The notes under the pieces: generated by a model | What the model was told of the DNA's origin: nothing | Database searches by the model: none | The model's input: only the letters and a program-made list of their open reading frames with translations | Program-made: the position numbers and the translations under genes | Shown here: piece after piece, positions 16,671 to 25,762 of the stretch | Layout: the number at the start of each line of letters is the position of its first letter | Numbering within the stretch: the first letter of the stretch is position 1 | Assembly (NCBI GenBank): GCA_964582985.1 | Contig: CAZOUM010000011.1 | Span: forward strand, 1 to 55,757 | Length of the DNA stretch: 55,757 bases | From: CAZQYB01 sp964582985 | GTDB lineage: Bacteria > Planctomycetota > Phycisphaerae > Sedimentisphaerales > Anaerobacaceae | Direction: 5' to 3'

Positions 16671-17519
16671 CTATCTCCGCCTTTTGTCCATAAACAGAGT
16701 GACTTTTCCGTATTTTTCCGGTGATAGAACTTCTTTTAACATCTTGCGAATATCGCGCATAGGCGTTCGCTGCGTTGTATGTGTGACGATAATATGTTCG
16801 TTTTGCAGCTTTTCGATTAGTGTCGCAAATTTCTTGATGTGCATGTGCCTGCCGGCTTCAGCCCTTCCGGAGTGCTCTGTCTCGTAAAATGTACACTCAG
16901 CAATCAATATTTTGCTTTCGACGATATATTTCAGTTGTGAAAAATCAACATACTGCGTATCGCCAAGGTAGGTAACAATTGGAATCTCCAGCGGGTAATC
17001 AATTTCGGTTCCCTGTTTTTTCAACTCGACGATTTGCGGTCCTGTAAGCTCGGCGTATTCGGGTTTTAGCTTTTTTCGCTTCTCGATTACGCTGTAGCCG
17101 ACAGAGCCTTTGCTGTGTTTTGTCGGGAATACCCTCGTAAACAAATTCGGCTTTATTTTGTGCTCGTCGCCGGCCTTTACCCCGACGAGATTAGCCGGGA
17201 TTTTATTTCCATCCAGCCGCGACCAGGCGTCGATGACATCCCGTATTGGGCCCAGCAAATTGTCCGGTGCCAGTATGGTCCCTGGAGATTGGCCGCAGAA
17301 GTTGCGATGCGACAGATAATATGCAATGCCGGCGGCGTGGTCCATATGTCCGTGTGTAAGCAAAACATTATTTATTGGAATAACCTGGTCCGGCGCCTTG
17401 CCGATATCGAAGCAGACATCCAACTGCGGTATTGCAACCACGGTCTCTTCAGCCGCGATAGAATAACCGATGATTTCCAGCTCATCTATCTTGATATGTG
17501 CCAAATTATGGCTTGGCAT
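16671..17519 (-). CDS. MBL-fold metallo-hydrolase, RNase Z-like
   Basis: A 282-residue metallo-beta-lactamase-fold protein. The metal-binding motif THGHMDHAAG (His56, His58, Asp60, His61) sits in a typical N-terminal context (VVAIPQLDVCFDIG), and later ligands are probably the Asp in VTYLGDTQYVDF and the His in EHIIVTHTTQR. The spacing and the AGRHMHIKKFATLIEKL helix resemble the RNase Z/ElaC group, but the usual full tRNA-binding exosite is not obvious, so tRNA 3' processing is only one possibility. ATG 17519 has AGAGGA seven bases upstream; a GTG at 17537 is less well placed. It is convergent with the GH130 gene. Confidence 0.8.
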   Translation of the reverse strand: MPSHNLAHIKIDELEIIGYSIAAEETVVAIPQLDVCFDIGKAPDQVIPINNVLLTHGHMDHAAGIAYYLSHRNFCGQSPGTILAPDNLLGPIRDVIDAWSRLDGNKIPANLVGVKAGDEHKIKPNLFTRVFPTKHSKGSVGYSVIEKRKKLKPEYAELTGPQIVELKKQGTEIDYPLEIPIVTYLGDTQYVDFSQLKYIVESKILIAECTFYETEHSGRAEAGRHMHIKKFATLIEKLQNEHIIVTHTTQRTPMRDIRKMLKEVLSPEKYGKVTLFMDKRRR

Positions 17520-17841
17520 TCGCTTGTCCTCTGCCACAAATAATGAGAAAATTTCATGTTAGAAGTAAGCGGAGGCTGTGTCAATTTGTTTTTGACATTA
17601 TTACTGTCCCAAAGATTGCAGGGGAATTTTTGGGAGCTATTTCCAACCGCTGGGCCTTAAAACCACTTTTCGCAAATCACGCACACCATCGGTCCGCTGC
17701 AAATAATAGATGGCTTTTTGCCGCTACTATCCTTGACAAACAACGACTCATACATAAAATCCGATGCTAACCGGGGCGGGTTTAAGCGCTTCCTGCTCCT
17801 CACAGGGTAAGTCCGGTTCCGTATGACCACAAGTTTTAGTA
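17520..17841. other. 322-base divergent spacer
   Basis: Lies between the MBL-fold gene (minus) and the large lipoprotein (plus) and must hold both promoters. A TTGACA at 17591-17596 is present but has no good -10 at the right distance. No gene is supported. Confidence 0.35.
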
Positions 17842-20199
17842 ATGGGTGATATTTTGGACTACTTAAAATCTCTGGCAATGCTCACAATCCTGGCTTTCTC
17901 TACCTTAGTATTTGGTGGTTGTGCTCGATACATTGGCAACAAGCCACCATTGAGGAGAATCGTTCTTGCAGAAGCTGTTATTGTAGTTTCCGCATCCAAC
18001 CCCAGGCACACAAAAGCCGCACAAATGCTTCAAGAGGAGCTCGAAAAACGCACGGGCATTCGTCTCACAGTTACTGAATCAATGCCAAAGGGCGGCGTCC
18101 CTGCGATTGTTTTGGGCACGGTCGAAAGTCTTCGCGGCACACATTCGTTGCGGAGTGGGCCGAAGGTCCCATCCAAAGCGGAAGGGTACGTAATATGGGT
18201 CGAGGCAAAAAAGCAAAAGATGCCCATAGTCTATTTGGTCGGCCGCGACGACCGAGGCGCTCTGTTTGCTGTGGGCCGGCTGATTCGCCTGGCGCAAATG
18301 AGCGAAGCAAACACCAGTATCGCGACAAACGTGCGAATAGCTACCGCACCCAAATATACCTTACGCGGCCACATGCTTATCGAGGGCGGCAAGTTCATTG
18401 AATGGGATGCCGCGGGTTACGAGCAATATATCCGTGACCTGGTCATCTTTGGGACCAATAGTTTCGAACTGACCGACTGGCACGCATATGTCGCTGATAT
18501 ACTCGATTCCTATGGCCTTGACCTGTGGGTCTTTTTTGGGCACGGTAATGTCGTTGATATGAACAGCCTCGAAGATGTAAAGGAGAAGTTTGGAGAACTA
18601 AAAGGTCTCGACCACGTGTTCATACCCTTGGGGGACACCAGCGGTGTTGAGCCGACCAAGGTAATGATTCCCGCAATCGAACACTTTGCGCCGCTTCTCA
18701 AGCAGGTCCACCCGAATGCGAGAATTTGGCTTTCGCATCAGAACCAACAGTACCACGCAGAAAACGATAACGAGTACCTCTTTGGTTATATCCAGGATGT
18801 CCGGCCTGACTGGCTTGAAGGCACGGTTTACGGGCCGTGGGCCCACTGGGACATACCCGGGCTGCGTGAACGCACTCCCGAACAGTATAAGGTCCGACAC
18901 TATCCGGACATCTGCCATAACCGCCGGTGCCAGTATCCCATTCCCAAGTGGGACCGCGCATTCGCCCGTGTCTGGAGCCGCAACGGTATCAGGGCAATGC
19001 CAAGAATGGCCGCACGCATTCACAATGTAACTGCTCCGTTGACCGAGGGTTTCATCGCTTATAACCACACCGGCTGTAATAACGACATCGATAAGTTTGT
19101 TTTCAGCACAATGGCCTGGGACCCAAATACCGACCTTAACCAAATGCTGCGTGAATACGGCAAAGTGTTCTTCGGAGATGAGTTCGCCGATGATGTCGCC
19201 AAGGGCCTGTTGATGCTGGAAGATAACTGGACCGGGCCCATTGCCGACAACGACGGAATTGAAAAAACTCTTGAGCACTGGAAGGATATTGCTCGCCGAT
19301 GCGGTGACATATCAAGCAACTGGCCCCGCCCCTCGGAGAGGCGGGGCTGGCGACTGGAGCTTTTTCTTTATAAGGCCTTCATCGATGCCTATACCAAGCG
19401 CAAGTACACTCTCGAAATGCAATACCAGGAACAGGCCTATGAGACACTCCGCCGAGCGGAAAAGGATGGTGTTGAATCGACTATCGGTGCGGCACGCGCA
19501 GCCCTCGCTCGGATTGATACGGAATTCCGAACAAAAGAAGAGATAAGGCAGGAACTGCAATCGTGGGGGCTCGGCGAATACGAAGATAAAGAACTCGCCG
19601 AAGTTCTGGACAACCTGTATTATGCTTTGAACGACCGCCAATGGCTTGAGGCAGAGTTCGAAAAGATTCTCGCGATGGAGGACAAGACCGCTCAATTGGC
19701 CCGCATTGATAGAATTATCAACTGGGAAGACCCCGGCCTAGGCGGATTCTACGATAACCTCGGTGTCGAGGGCAAGCAGCCACACTTAGTCAGACAAAAA
19801 CCGTGGCGCGATGACCCGGGCTATGTCCATTCGCCCGTAGAGCACAACAGGCACGAGGCCGACTCGACAGACCGGCAGTCCTGGCTGGTTGTTGCATTGA
19901 CCCGATACGACACACCGCTCCGGATGCGGTACGAAGGTTTGGACCCAAAAGCGAGATATCGCATTCGCATAGTTTACTCCGGCCCATTCTCCCCCGTCAT
20001 AAGGCTGGTGGCCGATGACCAATATGAAGTTCATGGCCCACTGGAACAACCGGAGCCTATAAGACCGCTCGAATTCGATATCACCGAATCTGCCACGGCC
20101 GATGGCAGTCTGAATCTGGAGTGGCAACTTATGAATCTTCGGCGCGGTGTCGGGGTTGGGGAAGTGTGGCTGATAAAAACAAAAGACGACGGCAAATGA
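17842..20199 (+). CDS. Large lipoprotein, putative glycoside hydrolase (GH20b/GH67-type N-terminal domain)
   Basis: A 785-residue exported protein; the signal peptide ends in the lipobox LVFGGC. Residues of about 45-165 form the alpha/beta domain that precedes the catalytic barrel in GH20, GH84 and GH67 enzymes (AAQMLQEELEKRTGIRLTVT, AIVLGTVESL, GYVIWVEAKK, VGRDDRGALFAVGRLIR). The barrel-like part starts at KYTLRGHMLIEGG and has FGTNSFELTDWHAYV, WVFFGHGN, HPNARIWLSHQNQ and GTVYGPWAHWDIPG. A helical region and a beta-sandwich end (RYRIRIVYSGPFSPVIRLVADD) follow. No catalytic pair can be assigned with certainty. It probably acts on a uronate- or hexosamine-containing glycan. It has no strong ribosome binding site and stands alone. 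Confidence 0.75.
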   Translation: MGDILDYLKSLAMLTILAFSTLVFGGCARYIGNKPPLRRIVLAEAVIVVSASNPRHTKAAQMLQEELEKRTGIRLTVTESMPKGGVPAIVLGTVESLRGTHSLRSGPKVPSKAEGYVIWVEAKKQKMPIVYLVGRDDRGALFAVGRLIRLAQMSEANTSIATNVRIATAPKYTLRGHMLIEGGKFIEWDAAGYEQYIRDLVIFGTNSFELTDWHAYVADILDSYGLDLWVFFGHGNVVDMNSLEDVKEKFGELKGLDHVFIPLGDTSGVEPTKVMIPAIEHFAPLLKQVHPNARIWLSHQNQQYHAENDNEYLFGYIQDVRPDWLEGTVYGPWAHWDIPGLRERTPEQYKVRHYPDICHNRRCQYPIPKWDRAFARVWSRNGIRAMPRMAARIHNVTAPLTEGFIAYNHTGCNNDIDKFVFSTMAWDPNTDLNQMLREYGKVFFGDEFADDVAKGLLMLEDNWTGPIADNDGIEKTLEHWKDIARRCGDISSNWPRPSERRGWRLELFLYKAFIDAYTKRKYTLEMQYQEQAYETLRRAEKDGVESTIGAARAALARIDTEFRTKEEIRQELQSWGLGEYEDKELAEVLDNLYYALNDRQWLEAEFEKILAMEDKTAQLARIDRIINWEDPGLGGFYDNLGVEGKQPHLVRQKPWRDDPGYVHSPVEHNRHEADSTDRQSWLVVALTRYDTPLRMRYEGLDPKARYRIRIVYSGPFSPVIRLVADDQYEVHGPLEQPEPIRPLEFDITESATADGSLNLEWQLMNLRRGVGVGEVWLIKTKDDGK

Positions 20200-20214
20200 A
20201 ACCAAACAATCTCA

Positions 20215-21198
20215 CTACCACTTGATTTTCAAGCCCTTCTTACGAGCTTTAGCCACGAAGGCTTCCAACTCGGTTACGAGCGACCTTATATCTTCCATTA
20301 GCCTTTTCATCTGCTGGGCATTCTCAAGCATGTTTTCGTACAGCTTTCCATCATTCAAGACTCTCGCAGCGGTGCCGTCCCCAGTGTTGACCTTCTCCAA
20401 AATCACCCGCAACTGTGACATAGTACTGCTCAATTCCTCGCTCGTATCAATCATAGCAGTAACCAGCCTTTCTGCTTTGGCATCAGCACTTTTCAAAGTC
20501 GCGGCAGCGATGGTAGCAAGTTCCTGAAATTCTTTCAGTGTCTGCTTGGCCTGCTTTGTCGCTTCAGGCAGATTAGCCAAAGTGGCACTGAAGTATTCTT
20601 TATTGTTGGGGTCGCCGACAATATCATTGGCGTTTCTTATAAGCCGGGTCAGACCGTCAACCAGCGCTTCCAATTTTTCCTGGCTTTCCTTGGGGAAAAA
20701 CTCACTGGTTATACCGGTTGAGCCCTGCAGCAGCATCCCCTCGATCAAAAACCTTGTTTCCTCCGGCCGATTCGGGTCACGCGGGGGCGCCGGCAAAGAG
20801 CACGGGTCAACAGTTAATTCGATAAAGCTGCTGCCCAGCCCACGCCTCATCAATTTCACCTCAACATTAGAGGGAATGTTTTTGTATTTCTTATCAATAC
20901 TGAGAACCAGCTTGGTCTGATGATATACCTGCCCCGTATTCAAATCTCGCAGCATATGGGGAGCCATAATACCTATCACTCTTCCGACTTGATAGCCACA
21001 AAAGTTAACGGGAGTGTCCTTCTGTATCCCCGGTGCTGTCCGGAATTGAACGAACACACTAAAAGAGCCGATTTTGCTGACTACCGTCGGCAAATCGCCG
21101 AACTTAAATATCAACCATATAAGCGCACAAACAGCTACTACCACAAAGATGCCTACGATAATGTCGCGCTTTCGCTGGGCAGTTTCGTAATCACTCAC
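20215..21198 (-). CDS. MCE/MlaD-family protein
   Basis: A 327-residue membrane-anchored protein. One N-terminal TM helix (residues 13-33) is followed by the MCE domain (FSVFVQFRTAPGIQKDTPVNFCGYQVGRV) and a helical C-terminal part (about 175-315) that should form a periplasmic coiled coil. MCE proteins carry lipids or hydrophobic compounds between membranes as part of Mla-type ABC systems. The permease and ATPase genes usually found beside mlaD are missing here. GTG 21198 has AGGAAG about eight bases upstream and overlaps the MerR-type gene by four bases, so the two are translationally coupled. Confidence 0.85.
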   Translation of the reverse strand: MSDYETAQRKRDIIVGIFVVVAVCALIWLIFKFGDLPTVVSKIGSFSVFVQFRTAPGIQKDTPVNFCGYQVGRVIGIMAPHMLRDLNTGQVYHQTKLVLSIDKKYKNIPSNVEVKLMRRGLGSSFIELTVDPCSLPAPPRDPNRPEETRFLIEGMLLQGSTGITSEFFPKESQEKLEALVDGLTRLIRNANDIVGDPNNKEYFSATLANLPEATKQAKQTLKEFQELATIAAATLKSADAKAERLVTAMIDTSEELSSTMSQLRVILEKVNTGDGTAARVLNDGKLYENMLENAQQMKRLMEDIRSLVTELEAFVAKARKKGLKIKW

Positions 21199-21470
21199 TT
21201 TTTGCTTCCTTTCAAACCAGTCCGACCTTCCAGAAACAATTCCCTTATGGCCCGCAGGGGATAACCGCTGTCACTGAGTTTTCTTATCAGTTTAATTCGC
21301 TTGACACTCTTTTCGTTAAACATCCGCCGGCCGGTCGGCGTGACCTTTGTGGGCTCAAGCAAACCGACCATTAGATAATATTGCAGAGATTGCCGCGAAA
21401 TGCCAGCCTTTTTTGCGGCCGCACCTATCGCCATTAATTTGCTTTTCTTACTCAAGGCCCACCTTGCCAA
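21195..21470 (-). CDS. Short MerR-type HTH regulator
   Basis: A 91-residue DNA-binding protein made almost only of a MerR winged helix: AIGAAAKKAGISRQSLQYYL, VGLLEPTKVTPTGRRMFNEK and SVKRIKLIRKLSDSGYPLRA. There is no effector-binding or metal-binding extension, so it may sense nothing directly, or act with a partner. The start is uncertain: TTG 21470 gives 91 residues and ATG 21434 gives 79, and neither has a good ribosome binding site. The gene overlaps the MCE gene by four bases and follows rnpA by 15 bases. Confidence 0.8.
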   Translation of the reverse strand: MARWALSKKSKLMAIGAAAKKAGISRQSLQYYLMVGLLEPTKVTPTGRRMFNEKSVKRIKLIRKLSDSGYPLRAIRELFLEGRTGLKGSKK

Positions 21471-21485
21471 TTGACGATTCCATTT

Positions 21486-21881
21486 TCATCCGATTTTCTT
21501 AAGCACAGCACCAACCAAAGCTTCAAATGAGTCCTTTACCCGCTCAAAAGCCAGTTGTTTTGCAGCTTCTTTGCGACTCGCCGAGTTACCTGATTGCTTT
21601 AGCCATTGCGGCGAAATCATCAGCAAATAATCAAAGCCCGCCGGAATCCGGTCCTGGCTTCGCCGAAACGCCTCTCTCAACAGCCTTTTCAGCCGATTAC
21701 GCACAATCGCTTTGCCGCAGGACTTGCCGACAGAAACTCCCAATCGGGGGTACCCACAATCGTTTTGGGCCATATATAATGTAAGCAGGCCGTTGCTGAC
21801 GCGCAGATTACGAGCTAATACAGCCTGGAACTGCCTGTTACTGACAAGTCTCTTTGTCTTAGGAAAAGAAAAGCGCTTCAT
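21486..21881 (-). CDS. rnpA: Ribonuclease P protein component
   Basis: RnpA is the small basic protein that helps the RNase P RNA cut the 5' leader from pre-tRNA. The 131-residue sequence shows the family core: FPKTKRLVSNRQFQAVLAR at the start, RLGVSVGKSCGKAIVRNR and NRLKRLLREAFRRSQ (the RNR signature), and IPAGFDYLLMISPQ. rnpA normally follows rpmH near the origin; here the upstream gene on the same strand is an antiporter and no ribosomal protein L34 reading frame is visible. It may have been moved, or rpmH may lie elsewhere. ATG 21881 is the family-typical start. Confidence 0.92.
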   Translation of the reverse strand: MKRFSFPKTKRLVSNRQFQAVLARNLRVSNGLLTLYMAQNDCGYPRLGVSVGKSCGKAIVRNRLKRLLREAFRRSQDRIPAGFDYLLMISPQWLKQSGNSASRKEAAKQLAFERVKDSFEALVGAVLKKIG

Positions 21882-21926
21882 ATCTTTTGAAGTCTATGAA
21901 CTATAAACTCATAACTATGGACTCAA

Positions 21927-23630
21927 TTAACCTGCCGCCATAGCCATTTCGTCAACCGTCTTCCGCCTACGCAGCACTTCGGTGCTTATTTTGCGCATCG
22001 CTTTCGAATAATCTAAAACCCCGACGAGTTTGTCACTATCCTCGCTGGCCACTACGGCCATATTTTGCAAATCATAGCGTCTCATCCGCTCCATCGCCTC
22101 TCCAAGGGGCTTGTTTGGTGTGGTTTTGTCCAGTACAGGTTCGGCAACATCGCAGGCCAGCAGCCAGCCGCCAACGTCCTGATTGGCAAACATCTCTTTG
22201 ATGTCGGCAATGGTAATTATCCCGACAATTCGGGATTGATTGTCAATAACCGGATAGTACACACTTTCAGAAGTGCCGAACACCTCAAGAATCTTATGCA
22301 ACGGCAAATCCTGCGCAATGCTTGTGGGCTTGCTATCCATAACGTCCTTAACTATGTATGCCTCTATCAGGTCCTCCTCAGTAACATTCATTCCCACTTC
22401 CCCTGCTTTTGTAACACCAACCTTAACCAGCATCGGTCCAAGTATCTCCGTAAAAAATGTGGCTGTCATAACGACCATAATAATGGTATGGCCGAGGTCT
22501 GCGTTAAACTGCTGGCCGGCCAAAATGGCAAGGCCGATGGCCACGCCAGCCTGAGGCAAAAGACAAATCCCCAGGTATTTACGAACGGCAGCCGGCGCCC
22601 CTGAGTACCTGGCGCCAAACCACGAACCCGCTACCTTGCCCACGACCCTGCAGGCAGTAAATACTATCATTATAGCCACTATCCACAGAGCTATCTTGTC
22701 AAACTGCAGATGCGCCCCGGCAAGAACAAAAAACGAAATGTAGATAGGCGGCGAAAATCTCTTGACAAGCCCAAAAATGCTCTTGCTCTCGCGCGGCGCC
22801 AGATTGGCAATCGTTACACCCAGCGTCATAGCCGGCAGAATCGGACCGATGTCCAATATTATTGAGACGCCAACAACAAGCAAAAGACAGCTAATCGAAA
22901 ATGTCAGAATCTTATCGTCAGACCTGACGAATTTTAAGAGAAAATACAGCACCAGCCCCACCAAGAATCCCAACAGTATTGCACCAACAATCTCCCCAAG
23001 CAGTACAAGAGCAGTAGTGAAGACGGAATTGTAGCCTGTACCCGTAAGCGCACTTGCTGCTGTAGCTGCGCCGCGATAGAGCAATAGTGCCAGAGCATCA
23101 TCGAGTGCAACAATAGCCAGCACCGCCGCTGTTAAAGGCCCTCTTGTCTTATACTCCCATAAGACATTCACCGTTGCCGCCGGTGCCGTAGCAGAGGCAA
23201 TAGCACCAAGCACAAGTCCCACTGCAATCGAAATGAACAGGTCCCCCTTAATGAGCCACATCGCTACGGAGGCACCAACCGCTACCAGCAAAAAAGCCCC
23301 TATCCCCTGAGAGAAAAGAATGATGAAAAATTGTTTGCCGTACTTTTTAAAAACATCCGCGCGCAGTTCCGCTCCTATCATAAACCCTATGACGCCCAGC
23401 GCAAACATCGTAAAGGGCGTAAGCGCCTTAATAGTTTCAGGTGTTATCAAATTGAGTATATCGCCCAGAAGTATCCCGACGATTATACAGCCAACAACCT
23501 GCGGTATGCGAAGTCTTTGGAATATCCTTGCCCCTGCTGTTCCAAAAAATATGGCTACACCCATCAACAGGATAAGGTTAGTATCTCCGCCCCGTGCTAA
23601 AATGGTTTCCAATAGTTTAATCACTGCCAT
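21927..23630 (-). CDS. CPA2-type cation/proton antiporter with C-terminal CBS pair
   Basis: A 567-residue inner-membrane transporter with about 12 TM helices (residues 15-410). Typical Na+/H+ exchanger family stretches are RLRIPQVVGCIIVGILLGDI, GFMIGAELRADVFKK and ALDDALALLLYRG, with acidic residues inside membrane helices. Instead of the RCK/KTN domain found in KefB/KefC-like proteins, the C-terminus carries two CBS motifs (about 435-500 and 505-560: VMDSKPTSIAQDLPLHKI, PVIDNQSRIVGIITIADI, MAVVASEDSDKLVGVLDYS), which may sense adenine nucleotides. It is probably the first gene of the run continuing to rnpA. The exchanged ion (Na+ or K+) is unknown. Confidence 0.85.
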   Translation of the reverse strand: MAVIKLLETILARGGDTNLILLMGVAIFFGTAGARIFQRLRIPQVVGCIIVGILLGDILNLITPETIKALTPFTMFALGVIGFMIGAELRADVFKKYGKQFFIILFSQGIGAFLLVAVGASVAMWLIKGDLFISIAVGLVLGAIASATAPAATVNVLWEYKTRGPLTAAVLAIVALDDALALLLYRGAATAASALTGTGYNSVFTTALVLLGEIVGAILLGFLVGLVLYFLLKFVRSDDKILTFSISCLLLVVGVSIILDIGPILPAMTLGVTIANLAPRESKSIFGLVKRFSPPIYISFFVLAGAHLQFDKIALWIVAIMIVFTACRVVGKVAGSWFGARYSGAPAAVRKYLGICLLPQAGVAIGLAILAGQQFNADLGHTIIMVVMTATFFTEILGPMLVKVGVTKAGEVGMNVTEEDLIEAYIVKDVMDSKPTSIAQDLPLHKILEVFGTSESVYYPVIDNQSRIVGIITIADIKEMFANQDVGGWLLACDVAEPVLDKTTPNKPLGEAMERMRRYDLQNMAVVASEDSDKLVGVLDYSKAMRKISTEVLRRRKTVDEMAMAAG

Positions 23631-23841
23631 ACTTCACAAAACAAGAAAAAGCCAAGACTACCTTAGCAGGAAAAAACACATAAACAAAACACTTGTCCCT
23701 GCTTATCTAAAAAGCTTTATGCTAACCTTAGAATCCATTTTGTCAAACGATTTCCGCCTACCCGACAAGGCAAAAAGTCAGGATGTTCTCCATCAACTAT
23801 TATCAGAAGAGAAATAAGAAACAAAAAACCCTTCAGCGCAC

Positions 23842-25476
23842 CTACTTTTCGTTGACCGTAACACCAGGCCAGTCATCTGTTCTAAACGATGAGGCCGGCA
23901 ACCCTGCTCTGTTGAAAAGGTTCGGCACCGCTGTGTTGCTCCACGCAAACCGCACGGCAACAGGTTTCTTTATTTTATCACTCGAGACTAAAATAGTGTC
24001 CCCATCAATCTCCGCCTTTACCTCAACGAAATTTCTATCTTTCCCGGCAATCGTGAAATGAGTTAAAGGTCCGCCTTTCGCAACAAGCCCGCCGCCAACG
24101 TGGTCGAAGAATAGACGAATCTTATCGCCTTCGATTCTCATTGAGCGATAAATTGGACCCGAATACACAATCCCTTCGCGCCCATAAGTCTTCGCCAGCG
24201 CCCAAAGGGCCAGCCTCCTGCCGACGTCCTGTTTATTTTTGGGATGAATATCACCTACGTCACCGACGTCCATTGTAACAGCCATGCCCGTATTCGGCAG
24301 TGACAACGCCATCAATTGCGCCTCGCGCAGTTCCGCCCCTGCAAACTCCTCGCCGTATCTGAAAGGCGCTATCTGTACGTAGTAAAACGGGAAATCACCC
24401 TGTCCCCAGTCATTTCGCCAGTTCCCAATCATCGCCGGGAACAGTTTGCGATACTGGTAGGCCCTGCTAACGTTAGATTCACCCTGATACCATATCGCAC
24501 CGCGAATGCCATACGAAATCAGCGGTGCTATCATAGCGTTGTACAGTTGCGACGGTGCTTTCGACCTCCTCGGTGAACCCGGCTTCTTCGGCTCCTCTGG
24601 AGTATGCCCGCCCTTAACGTGGGCCTGCTTGGCTGCCGACAACCAATCACACAGCTTCCCCGAATAATCATCCATCTTCTGTAAGTAGTTACTCCATGCC
24701 TGCTCAAATCGCTCTACGATAGGCCTGGACTCCGTGTCGGCAGCCAGCACTTCGTGGCGTGTCCACGCCTCGGCCGGGGTCCCGCCCCAGCAGGTTTGTA
24801 TTAACCCCACCGGCACATTAAGCTCGTGATGCAATTCCCTGCCGAAGAAATAGGCCACGGCTGAAAATCCTGCTACTGTTTCAGGCGTACATATCAACCA
24901 ACTGCCGCTGCAATCTTTTTGTGGAGCATCCGCAAAAGTTTTCTCAACCTTAAAAACCCGAATGTTTGAGTAATTGGCCGATGCAATCTCCTGCTCCGCA
25001 TCAACTGAACGCGCAACAGACCACTCCATATTCGACTGGCCGGACGCAACCCATACTTCTCCCACCAGAATATTTTTAATTGTTGTCGTATGTTTACTTT
25101 TGACGGTCTTAATGGTCATTTGGTACGGGCCGCCTGCGTTGAAGGGGCCTATCTTGGCGACCCATTTGCCGTCTTTGTCGGCTTTCGCGCTCCAGGCCTC
25201 GCTAAATAGACCCGGAGAAATGACGACTGTGTCGCCTCCGCCCGTAACATCAAGTGTGCCGAGTATGCTATATGGACCCAGACCAATGACGACTGTCTCG
25301 CCCGGCTCGGCCCAGCCCCAGATTGGCACCTTCATCTCTCGTTGAATAACCATATTGTCGCTTATAACCGCCGGCAGTTTAACATCGGCGAAACACTCCG
25401 TCGCGCAAAGCAGCGCCCAAACCAGCGAAACAACAAAAACAATTCGCTCACTGAGACCGACTCTCTTCTCACTCAT
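23842..25476 (-). CDS. Sialate O-acetylesterase (SGNH-type)
   Basis: A secreted carbohydrate esterase of 544 residues that removes O-acetyl groups from sialic acid or other acetylated sugars. A signal peptide (1-30, ending ECFA) is followed by an N-terminal beta domain (LPAVISDNMVIQREMKVPIW, typical of the family). The SGNH catalytic pieces are visible: VASGQSNMEWSV with nucleophile Ser148, IQTCWGGTPAEAW, GAIWYQGESNV and DIHPKNK with Asp409 and His411. ATG 25476 is chosen because GGGAG lies eight bases upstream; the upstream ATG at 25485 abuts that site. It stands alone between the antiporter and a divergent thioredoxin gene and fits a polysaccharide-degrading life style. Confidence 0.9.
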   Translation of the reverse strand: MSEKRVGLSERIVFVVSLVWALLCATECFADVKLPAVISDNMVIQREMKVPIWGWAEPGETVVIGLGPYSILGTLDVTGGGDTVVISPGLFSEAWSAKADKDGKWVAKIGPFNAGGPYQMTIKTVKSKHTTTIKNILVGEVWVASGQSNMEWSVARSVDAEQEIASANYSNIRVFKVEKTFADAPQKDCSGSWLICTPETVAGFSAVAYFFGRELHHELNVPVGLIQTCWGGTPAEAWTRHEVLAADTESRPIVERFEQAWSNYLQKMDDYSGKLCDWLSAAKQAHVKGGHTPEEPKKPGSPRRSKAPSQLYNAMIAPLISYGIRGAIWYQGESNVSRAYQYRKLFPAMIGNWRNDWGQGDFPFYYVQIAPFRYGEEFAGAELREAQLMALSLPNTGMAVTMDVGDVGDIHPKNKQDVGRRLALWALAKTYGREGIVYSGPIYRSMRIEGDKIRLFFDHVGGGLVAKGGPLTHFTIAGKDRNFVEVKAEIDGDTILVSSDKIKKPVAVRFAWSNTAVPNLFNRAGLPASSFRTDDWPGVTVNEK

Positions 25477-25762
25477 TTTTTTCATCTCCCAAAAACAGTT
25501 GATAAAGTAGAATACGACCCACACATTTGATTCTTTTGCTCATTATAAACCACACGAACCTGTAAAACTACAAGCTGGCTTGAGAGATTTAAAAAAAAGA
25601 ACTGTCAAGTCAGCATTTCATGTCACCGATACAATCGCTGGTTAGAGACGACGGCTTTCTTGATTGTTGCCTGGTAATTCAGTAAACTTTGGTCTCACTG
25701 CTTTAGAGAAATAATGTATATTGCGAGTAGCTTAAAAGCAACTTGCCAGAAGAATTACGAAT

